Shown: piece after piece, positions 23,376 through 30,485 of the stretch
How the letters are laid out: each line of letters begins with the position of its first letter
Numbering within the stretch: position 1 is the first letter of the stretch
Source: JANWXR01 sp964608265
GTDB taxonomy: Bacteria; Chloroflexota; Anaerolineae; Anaerolineales; UBA6663
NCBI GenBank assembly: GCA_964608265.1
Contig: CAZSNP010000002.1
Location: 1-64,000, forward strand
DNA length: 64,000 bases
Direction of reading: 5' to 3'
Program-made: the position numbers and the translations under genes
The notes under the pieces: generated by a model
Databases searched by the model: none
The model's input: the letters and a program-made list of their open reading frames with translations, nothing else
Told to the model about the DNA's origin: nothing

Positions 23376-26330
23376 ATGGCGGAACTGCGGATCCGGTTGC
23401 TGGGCGGCCTCGACCTGGCGCTCGACAACGCTCCCTTGACCGATTTCGTCTCCAACAAAGCCCCGGCTCTGCTGGCCTATCTGGCCGTCACCCGGCGCCC
23501 ACATCAGCGGGAGGCGCTGGCCGCCCTGCTCTGGGGTGAACTGGCCGACGCCGACGCCAAAAACAATTTGCGACAAACGCTCTCCAATTTGCGCCGCCTC
23601 CTTGACCCCTACCTGCTCATCACCCGCGACACGGTGGCCCTTAACCCCGAAGCCTCCATCACCCTTGACGTGACGGCGTTTGAACAGCGCCTCTACGCGA
23701 GCGACGGCCTCCCTGCCGAGACTCGCGCCGCCTCGTTGCAGGAGGCGGTCGCGTTGTATCAGGGCGATTTTCTGGCCGGCTTCGTCGTCCGCGACGCGCC
23801 CGGGTTCGAGGACTGGATGCTGGCCCAACGCTCGCGCTTCCGCGAACTGGCCCTGCACGCGCTCCACACGCTGACTCAGTTTCATCTGGCGCGCGGCAAT
23901 GCGGCCCAGGCTATAGACACGGCCACTCGTTTACTGGGGATCGACTCGTGGCGCGAGGAAGCGCACCGCCAACTGATGCTGGCCCTGGCCCGCAGTGGAC
24001 AGCGTTCGGCGGCGCTGGCGCAGTACGAAACCTGCCGCCGGATTCTGGAAAAGGAACTGAGAGTGAAGCCGTCGGCGGAAACGACGGCGCTGTACGAGCG
24101 CATTCGGGCGGCGGGCGAATCGCTCCGGCACACCCTGCCCGCGCCGGCTGTGCCGTTGATCGGGCGAGCCGGCGAGGTCGGCGAGATCGTGGCCCGCCTG
24201 CACGATCCGCATTGCCGTTTGCTCACGTTTGTCGGGCTGGGGGGAAGCGGCAAGACGCGGCTGGCGCAGGCGGCGGCCTCGCAACTTCAGAGCGCCTTTC
24301 TCAACGGCGCGTGCTTCGTGCCGCTGGCGAACGTGACGGCATTCGAGCATCTGCCCTTTGCCATCGCCGAAGCCCTGCGCCTGTCGATCTCGGACGAAAA
24401 CACCGCCGAGCAACTGCTCGCTTATCTGGCCGAAAAAGAGTTGCTGTTGGTGCTGGACAACTTCGAGCAACTTGCCGGGGACGAGGCCTGTCCGCGTTTT
24501 CTCGTTTCGATGCTCGAACGCGCGCCCGAAGTCAAACTGCTCGTCACCTCCCGCGAGCGCCTGAATCTGCAACACGAGTGGTTGCGCGAAATCAAACCGT
24601 TAGCCGGGGACGATGCCGCCGCCGTCTTTCGGTATTACGCCGAACGGGTTGCGCCTCGAGCTGCTCCCATTGGCGACGAGGCCCTGCCGGCAATTCACCG
24701 CGTCTGTGATCTGGCGGGGCGCCTGCCGCTGACGATTGCGCTGGCCGCGAGCTGGGCGCGCGCGATGAGTTGCGACGAAATTGCCTCGGCCCTTGAACAA
24801 GACCTGGCGTTGCTATCTACGACGATGCGCGATGCGCCGGAGCGGCATCGCAGTATGCAGGCGGTGTTCGATCACTCGTGGCGCTTGCTCACGCCCGAGG
24901 AGCAACGGGCGCTGGTGGCGCTGTCCGTCTTCCGAAGCGCCTTCACTGGCGAGGCGGCCCGGGCGGTGGCCGGGGCCTCCCCCGCGATCTTGTCCGCCCT
25001 CATGGACAAATCGTGGCTGCAACGCGCCTCCGGCCAACGCTTTGAACTGCACGAGCTGGTGCGGCAGTATGCGTGGGGCAAGCTGGCAGAGCCGGAGAGC
25101 GTGCTGGAACAGCACTGCGATTACTTTGCCAACCTGCAGGCGGAGCGCGAACCGTTCGTGCGCACGGCGCGGCTGTTGGAAGTGATTACCGAGATGCGGG
25201 CCGAAGCCGACGACATTCGCCTGATGTGGCAAACGGCGGTGCATGGCGCTCGCGCCGAGGTGCTGGACAAGACTCTGCACAGCATGTTTTGGATGATTGA
25301 CATGACGGGCCGGCATCAGGAAGGCGTGCGTCTTTTTGGCGACGCGCTGGATTGCCTCGACGGCCGGCCTAGCATGGAATCGGTTCAGGGGAGGTTGTTG
25401 GCGCGGCGGGGAGCGCTGGCGCGGCTGGTGAGCAATTACGAACAGGCCGAGGCCTGGTTGACGCAGGCGGAGGCCTTGTCGCGCGCGGCGGGCGACGTTG
25501 CGAATCAAGCCTATGCTGCCCGATTGCTGGGTTTCTTCCCGCTGATACGCGGCGAGGTCGAACTCGGGCGGGTGCGGTTCGAGGAAAGCCTGCGCCTGTA
25601 TCGCGCCATCAACGACCTGCCGCGAGTGGCCGATGCCCTGCTCAGCCTCGGCATCGCCGAATCGCGGCTGGGCAACTTTGAGCGCGCGGCGCAGCTGCAT
25701 CAGGAGGCCGCCGATATTCTGAACGAAGTGGGGGATGAGATGGGGCTGGCTGTTGCCCACGATAACTTGGGGGACGCTGCCTATTACGCCGGCGATCCGG
25801 CCCGCGCCCTCGCCCAGTATCGCGCCGCCGCCGACATTCAGCGGCGCTACAACGACCGCCGCGACCTGGCGATCAGCCTGAACAACGTCGCCAGCGTGCT
25901 GATTGAAATGAAGCAGTGGCCCGAGGCCCTGGCGGCCGCGCAGGAGAGCGCCGATCTGTTCCGCGAGCGCGGCAGCCGCGATGGGTTGATGAATGCTTTG
26001 CACAGCATGGCTGGGGCGTATTTAGGGTTGGGCGAGCCGGCCCAGGCGCTACGCCACTTCAACGAAGCCGTCGCCATCGGCCTGCAACTCCACGCCGAGG
26101 CGGAGGTGCTGGCGCTGATGGTGTTGGGCGCCAGGCTCCTGCAAACCTGCCGCCGGAGCGAGGACGCCGCCCGGCTGCTCAACTCCATCAGGCGCAACCC
26201 CGCCGCTACGGCCTTCACCGTACAGACGGCAGAGACCGCCTTGAGCGCCCTGCCGCCGCCCACCACCGAGCCAGTGTGGACTGTCGCTCAGGCGGCCGAG
26301 GTGATGCGGAGCCTCACGACCCGCCCATGA
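23376..26330 (+). CDS. BTAD/AfsR-like transcriptional activator with NB-ARC ATPase and TPRs
   Basis: 984 residues. The N-terminus (MAELRIRLLGGLDLALDN) is an OmpR-like winged helix, followed by the bacterial transcriptional activation domain (about 95-245, ALYQGDFLAGF, YETCRRILEKELRVKPS). The ATPase has P-loop FVGLGGSGKTRLAQ (about 287-300) and Walker B LLLVLDNFEQL. The C-terminal 350 residues are helical repeats (TPR), including LGDAAYYAGDPARALAQYRAAADIQ. Such STAND proteins switch on ligand binding to the TPRs and then bind DNA. The target is unknown; the divergent small gene is a candidate. Confidence 0.92.
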   Translation: MAELRIRLLGGLDLALDNAPLTDFVSNKAPALLAYLAVTRRPHQREALAALLWGELADADAKNNLRQTLSNLRRLLDPYLLITRDTVALNPEASITLDVTAFEQRLYASDGLPAETRAASLQEAVALYQGDFLAGFVVRDAPGFEDWMLAQRSRFRELALHALHTLTQFHLARGNAAQAIDTATRLLGIDSWREEAHRQLMLALARSGQRSAALAQYETCRRILEKELRVKPSAETTALYERIRAAGESLRHTLPAPAVPLIGRAGEVGEIVARLHDPHCRLLTFVGLGGSGKTRLAQAAASQLQSAFLNGACFVPLANVTAFEHLPFAIAEALRLSISDENTAEQLLAYLAEKELLLVLDNFEQLAGDEACPRFLVSMLERAPEVKLLVTSRERLNLQHEWLREIKPLAGDDAAAVFRYYAERVAPRAAPIGDEALPAIHRVCDLAGRLPLTIALAASWARAMSCDEIASALEQDLALLSTTMRDAPERHRSMQAVFDHSWRLLTPEEQRALVALSVFRSAFTGEAARAVAGASPAILSALMDKSWLQRASGQRFELHELVRQYAWGKLAEPESVLEQHCDYFANLQAEREPFVRTARLLEVITEMRAEADDIRLMWQTAVHGARAEVLDKTLHSMFWMIDMTGRHQEGVRLFGDALDCLDGRPSMESVQGRLLARRGALARLVSNYEQAEAWLTQAEALSRAAGDVANQAYAARLLGFFPLIRGEVELGRVRFEESLRLYRAINDLPRVADALLSLGIAESRLGNFERAAQLHQEAADILNEVGDEMGLAVAHDNLGDAAYYAGDPARALAQYRAAADIQRRYNDRRDLAISLNNVASVLIEMKQWPEALAAAQESADLFRERGSRDGLMNALHSMAGAYLGLGEPAQALRHFNEAVAIGLQLHAEAEVLALMVLGARLLQTCRRSEDAARLLNSIRRNPAATAFTVQTAETALSALPPPTTEPVWTVAQAAEVMRSLTTRP

Positions 26331-26438
26331 ATTCTGCCTGTCCCCTCGCCGCGTCGAGCCTCGGGCCGCCATGATTGCACCGCCGCCGACGCAGTGCTAT
26401 CATCGCCGCATTGCCCCGCGCCCGTGAAAGGCCCGCCC

Positions 26439-26960
26439 ATGATGCGACAAGAAATCCTCAGCTGGACCGAAGTCGATCGGTTGATTGACGCGCTGATCCC
26501 GCAGTTCCGGGGCAGCTTCGACGCGATGGTGATGATCACGCGCGGCGGGCTGGTGCCGGGCGGCATGCTGTGCGAGGCGCTCGACATCAAGACCGTCCTC
26601 ATCGCCGCCGTGGATTTCCCCGGCGAGACCCAGGCCGGGGCCGCCTCGAAACTGATGGTCTGGCCGAACTTCCTGCAGTTCCCCGATGATGCGCTGTTGC
26701 GCGACCGGCGGGTGCTGGTGGTGGATGATGTCTGGGGCAGCGGGCGCACCATCACCGCGGTGAAGAACCGCGTGGAGGCGGCCGGCGGCTCGCCCGAGCT
26801 GTGCGTCCTCCATTACAACCCCAAGCGCTCGCTGTTCACCAAAAACCTCCCCACCTACTACGCAGCCTTCACCGACGCCTACATCGTTTTTCCGTGGGAG
26901 ATCGACCGGGGCGGCCCGGAAGGCGTGCCCGCCGGCATGCCGCAGACCAACCTCGGGTGA
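26439..26960 (+). CDS. Phosphoribosyltransferase
   Basis: 173 residues from MMRQEILSW. The PRPP-binding motif RVLVVDDVWGSGRTI (about residues 89-103) and the ITRGGLVPGG loop identify a type I phosphoribosyltransferase. Such proteins salvage purines or act as binding domains. TYYAAFTDAYIVFPWE is the C-terminal hood, which resembles xanthine/hypoxanthine-type enzymes, but base specificity is uncertain. TATCAT at about 26397 is a likely -10 box. Confidence 0.85.
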   Translation: MMRQEILSWTEVDRLIDALIPQFRGSFDAMVMITRGGLVPGGMLCEALDIKTVLIAAVDFPGETQAGAASKLMVWPNFLQFPDDALLRDRRVLVVDDVWGSGRTITAVKNRVEAAGGSPELCVLHYNPKRSLFTKNLPTYYAAFTDAYIVFPWEIDRGGPEGVPAGMPQTNLG

Positions 26961-27014
26961 TTCACTGGCGCGGGGCAGCGCCGCGGCTCTGCCTCTTCGC
27001 GGTTCAATTCGCGC

Positions 27015-27752
27015 ATGTCGCACTCGGATAAGGCCGCGCTGCGCGGCGAGCCGTCGTATGTGTGGCGCGCCGGTCAGGAGCGGCGGCTGGCCATGATCCG
27101 CGCCGCGCTGCCCCGGCTCCACTCGGCCCGGGTGCTCGACAACGGCTGCGGCCTCGGGGCCTACATCGCGAAGCTGCGCACCTTCACCCCGCAGGTGTAT
27201 GGCTTGGAATATGAATTCGAGCGAGCCGCCGAGGGGGCGCGCCGCCTCGAGGCGCGTGTCATCGTGTGCGCGGCGGGCGAGCGGCTGCCCTATCCCGACC
27301 GAACCTTCGACGCCATCCTCTCGAATGAAGTGATCGAACACGTGCAAGACGACCGCGCGGCGGTGGCCGAGATGGCGCGGGTGCTGCGGCCCGGCGGGCG
27401 GCTGCTCGTCTTCTGCCCCAATCGCTGGTACCCGGTCGAGACGCACGGCATCTACTGGCGCGGGCGGTACCTCTTCGGCAACATCCCGCTCGTGAACTAC
27501 CTGCCCGATGCGTGGCGCAATCGGCTGGCCCCGCATGTGCGCGCTTACACTGGCCGGGGGCTGCGCCGGTTGTTGGACGGTTTGCCGCTGCGCCTCATCA
27601 CCCACACCCGCATCTTCGGCGGCTACGACAATTTGATTTACCGCTATGGGCCGCTGGGCCGGACTATTCGCGCGACGCTTCAATGGGCCGAACGTACTCC
27701 GTTGCGCCAACTAGCCCTATCGCACTGGTTGGTGGCCGAAAAGATAGAATAG
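27015..27752 (+). CDS. Class I SAM-dependent methyltransferase
   Basis: 245 residues. Motif I is VLDNGCGLGAYIAKL, followed by YGLEYEFERAAEG (motif II), PYPDRTFDAILSNEVIEHV and MARVLRPGGRLLVFCPNRWYPVETHG, the pattern of the methyltransferase-11 family used on small molecules, lipids or sugars. The C-terminal segment (VRAYTGRGLRRLLDGLPLRL) is a typical cap. No substrate can be assigned. It precedes the HD-GYP gene by 19 nt. Confidence 0.88.
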   Translation: MSHSDKAALRGEPSYVWRAGQERRLAMIRAALPRLHSARVLDNGCGLGAYIAKLRTFTPQVYGLEYEFERAAEGARRLEARVIVCAAGERLPYPDRTFDAILSNEVIEHVQDDRAAVAEMARVLRPGGRLLVFCPNRWYPVETHGIYWRGRYLFGNIPLVNYLPDAWRNRLAPHVRAYTGRGLRRLLDGLPLRLITHTRIFGGYDNLIYRYGPLGRTIRATLQWAERTPLRQLALSHWLVAEKIE

Positions 27753-27771
27753 TCGGGCGAGTAGCCTGACT

Positions 27772-29658
27772 ATGGCAGAGAAGGTCACCACCGAACTCAA
27801 CGCGCTGCGGAGCGCCCTGCGCGCCGCCAGCACCGACAACGGCCTGGGCGAGGCGCTCTATCGCGCCTTCATCCAGCAAACCCTCGACGCCATCTACATC
27901 TACGACGGGCAGACCAAGCGCCTGCTCGAAACCAATCAGGCCTTCCTCGATTTGCTCGGCTACACCGCGACCGAGGCGCGCCGGCTCACCGTCCACGACA
28001 TCGTCGCTCTGGAGCAACAACGCCCGAGCGTGACCATGCACTTTCAAGAGATCATGAACGCTGACCGGGCCAGCCTGAGCGAGCGGCGCTGGCGGCGCAA
28101 AGACGGCACGCTGCTCGATGTGCAGGTCTCGGCCAACACGCTGACCCACGGCAAGCGCCAACTGATCTTTGTGGCCGGGCGCGACATCACCGAACGCCGC
28201 CGCGCCGAGCAGCGCTACCGCGAACTGTTCGAGGATGCGCCGGTGATGTACGTCATCACCGAGAGCCGCGGCGGCGCGCCCGTCATCACCGACTGCAATC
28301 AACTCTTCCTCGAAACGCTCGGCTACCTGCGCGAGGAAGTCCTCGGCCGGGCCATCACCAGCTTCTACCTGGCCACCGGTGAGCTGCGCACGCGCGAGAG
28401 CGGTTATCAACTGGCAGCGCAGGGCCGATACGCGCCGGAGGAGCGCCAGCTCGTGGCGCGCGACGGCCGGGTGGTGCACACCCTGTTGCGCACCGCGCCC
28501 GAGTTCAACCGGAAGGGCGAGGCGGTCGGCACCCGGGCGATGTACATGGATGTGAGTCAGACGCGCCAGGCCGAGGCCGAACTGCGGGCCGACGCCGCCA
28601 TCCACGATTTGGCGCGGAACGCCCTGGGCGAACTCGACTTCACTGCCACCGTGCAGTTGCTGGTGGATCAACTCGGTGAAGTCACCGGCGCCGACGGCTG
28701 TTACATCGCGTTGTGGGATGAGGGCCGGCGGCGCGTCATCCCGATGGCGGCCAGCGGCGCCTTCCGCGAGACGTACCAAAAGATGGCCGTCGTCGAGCCG
28801 GGCGAGCGCACGCTGACTCAATCGGTGGTGGAGGCGCGCCGCACACTTGTGGTCGAGGAGACCCACAATTCGCCGCACATCAGCCCGCGCCTGGCCGAAC
28901 GCTTCAAAGCCCGGGCCATGCTCGGCGTGCCGCTCATGACCGGCGAGGCAGTGCTCGGGTCCGCTATCATCGCCTTCAATACCGCCCATCGCTTCACGCC
29001 CGAGGAGACGGCGCGCGCCGAGCGGCTCTCCGGCCTGATTGCGATTGTGATCTCGAAGGCCAAACTGGTCGAGCAGCTCAGGGCGGCGCACGCCGAGCTA
29101 TCGAACGCCTACGAAACCACGCTCGAAGGGTTGGCCAGGGCGCTGGAGTTGCGCGACAAGGAAACCGAGGGCCACACCCAACGCGTGACCGAGATGACGG
29201 TGCGGCTGGCGCGTGAACTGGGCATGGCCGATGAGGAGCTGGTGCACATCCGTCGCGGCGCGTTGCTGCACGACATCGGCAAGATCGGCGTGCCCGACAG
29301 TGTGCTGCGCAAGCCGAGCGCGCTGACGGTGGTCGAGATGTCGGTGATGCGCAAACATCCCGAGTATGCCTACGAGTTGATCTCGGCGATTGAGTTCCTT
29401 TATCCGGCGATTGACATCCCCTACTGCCATCACGAGAAGTGGGACGGCACCGGCTATCCGCGCGGCCTGCGCGGCGATGCCATTCCCCTGGCGGCCCGCA
29501 TCTTCGCGGTGGTGGATGTGTGGGATGCGCTCTCCTCCGACCGCCCGTACCGCAAAGCGTGGCCGCCCGAAAAAGTGATGGAGCACCTGCGCCGCCTGTC
29601 GGGCACGCACTTCGACCCGCAGGTCGTCGAGGCCTTCCTCAAGCTGACCGACGTTTGA
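27772..29658 (+). CDS. PAS-PAS-GAF-HD-GYP cyclic-di-GMP phosphodiesterase
   Basis: 628 residues. Two PAS domains (about 35-145 and 150-275, ETNQAFLDLLGYTATEARR and DCNQLFLETLGYLREEV) feed a GAF domain (about 285-435), a short coiled coil, and an HD-GYP domain. The HD-GYP carries HDIGK at about 500-504 and GTGYPRG at about 557-563 with preceding HHEKWD; these bind two metals and hydrolyse c-di-GMP to pGpG/GMP. There are no membrane segments, so it senses cytoplasmic signals. The PilZ protein 4 kb downstream belongs to the same signalling network. Confidence 0.93.
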   Translation: MAEKVTTELNALRSALRAASTDNGLGEALYRAFIQQTLDAIYIYDGQTKRLLETNQAFLDLLGYTATEARRLTVHDIVALEQQRPSVTMHFQEIMNADRASLSERRWRRKDGTLLDVQVSANTLTHGKRQLIFVAGRDITERRRAEQRYRELFEDAPVMYVITESRGGAPVITDCNQLFLETLGYLREEVLGRAITSFYLATGELRTRESGYQLAAQGRYAPEERQLVARDGRVVHTLLRTAPEFNRKGEAVGTRAMYMDVSQTRQAEAELRADAAIHDLARNALGELDFTATVQLLVDQLGEVTGADGCYIALWDEGRRRVIPMAASGAFRETYQKMAVVEPGERTLTQSVVEARRTLVVEETHNSPHISPRLAERFKARAMLGVPLMTGEAVLGSAIIAFNTAHRFTPEETARAERLSGLIAIVISKAKLVEQLRAAHAELSNAYETTLEGLARALELRDKETEGHTQRVTEMTVRLARELGMADEELVHIRRGALLHDIGKIGVPDSVLRKPSALTVVEMSVMRKHPEYAYELISAIEFLYPAIDIPYCHHEKWDGTGYPRGLRGDAIPLAARIFAVVDVWDALSSDRPYRKAWPPEKVMEHLRRLSGTHFDPQVVEAFLKLTDV

Positions 29659-29684
29659 CAATCCCTCAACGCTGAACTAATCTC

Positions 29685-30344
29685 GTGCCCACGCAGACGC
29701 GCCGGGGATGCACTGCAGTGGCGTATTTCCTTGTCGATGAGTCGGGCAATCTGGGCTATGTGTTCGAGACCGGCTCCTCGCGGCTCTTTGTCCTCGTGCT
29801 GCTCAAGGTCGGCGACCCCGAAGTGTTGCGGGATTTCGTGCGGCGCATGCGTGTCGCGCGGCACTTGCCGGAGGATTATGAATTCAAGTATCGGCGGGTT
29901 GGGTCGCGGCGCGTGTTGTGCGAACATTTCTTCCGGGCCTTGGCACAACTCGAGGTCGCGATTTGGGCTTTGGTTGTGGACAAGACCCGTCGGCCGCCAG
30001 GCCTAATGGCGCTGGATCGAGCAGGTTTCTACGGCTGGGCGTTGGGTGAAATCATGGCCGTCATGCCCGAGGCTGAAGTGCAGGGCGCAGTTGTGGTGCT
30101 CGATGAGCCAAATCACTCGGGCAGGTTTCTGTCTGACTTGCGGGTGCATCTCTCTCGGGTCTGGCGCGGGTTAGGCTGGCGCGCGGGCTTCCGCAAAATC
30201 ACCGGTCATGACTCAGCCCGCGATGCAGGTCTGCAATGCGCCGACATGGTTGCGGGGGCAGTGGCAGATCATGTTTCGGGACATGACTCAACGGCTTATC
30301 GCATGATCGCGGGCAAATTTGTGACGACCGCGCGCCGCCCATAA
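29685..30344 (+). CDS. DUF3800-family protein
   Basis: 219 residues from a GTG at 29685 (a GTG at 29718 is possible). It begins YFLVDESGN, the N-terminal Asp/Glu motif of DUF3800, continues with VLDEPN and ends with DAGLQCADMVAGAVADHV, a conserved Asp-containing helix. The family has an RNase H-like fold with clustered acidic residues and is often in mobile or defence loci; activity has not been shown. Here it sits alone 26 nt after the HD-GYP gene with no defence genes nearby. Confidence 0.8.
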   Translation: MPTQTRRGCTAVAYFLVDESGNLGYVFETGSSRLFVLVLLKVGDPEVLRDFVRRMRVARHLPEDYEFKYRRVGSRRVLCEHFFRALAQLEVAIWALVVDKTRRPPGLMALDRAGFYGWALGEIMAVMPEAEVQGAVVVLDEPNHSGRFLSDLRVHLSRVWRGLGWRAGFRKITGHDSARDAGLQCADMVAGAVADHVSGHDSTAYRMIAGKFVTTARRP

Positions 30345-30350
30345 ACGAAA

Positions 30351-30419
30351 GCCTCCCAAGCTAGGCTGTCGCGAGGACAGTCAGGCGACCATCAGGCGGC
30401 CGCTTTTCGCTTGGGAGGC
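30351..30419 (+). other. Structured spacer upstream of the penicillin-binding protein gene
   Basis: Perfect 11-bp arms (GCCTCCCAAGC 30351-30361, GCTTGGGAGGC 30409-30419) close a 47-nt loop containing a smaller hairpin CTGTC-GCGAG-GACAG (30366-30380). It could be a processed leader, part of the DUF3800 terminator, or a small RNA. Confidence 0.45.
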
Positions 30420-30420
30420 A

Positions 30421-30447
30421 AAACCGGTGAACCGGTTTGTTTGTTGC
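30421..30447 (+). terminator. Terminator-like hairpin after the DUF3800 gene
   Basis: AAACCGG and CCGGTTT arms with a TGAA loop are followed by GTTTGTTTG. It ends the DUF3800 unit before the TACACT box (30464-30469) of the next gene. Confidence 0.5.
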
Positions 30448-30485
30448 GAAAAGAATAAGCCCTTACACTCAGCCTGTCAATCCCA

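Noticed and set aside
26990..27015. GCGGTTCAATTCGCGC resembling a tRNA T-arm
   Set aside because: No acceptor, D or anticodon stems surround it. It is the leader of the methyltransferase gene.
29685..30344. DUF3800 gene as part of a defence island
   Set aside because: Neighbours are a c-di-GMP phosphodiesterase and a cell-wall enzyme; no restriction, Abi or integrase genes are close.
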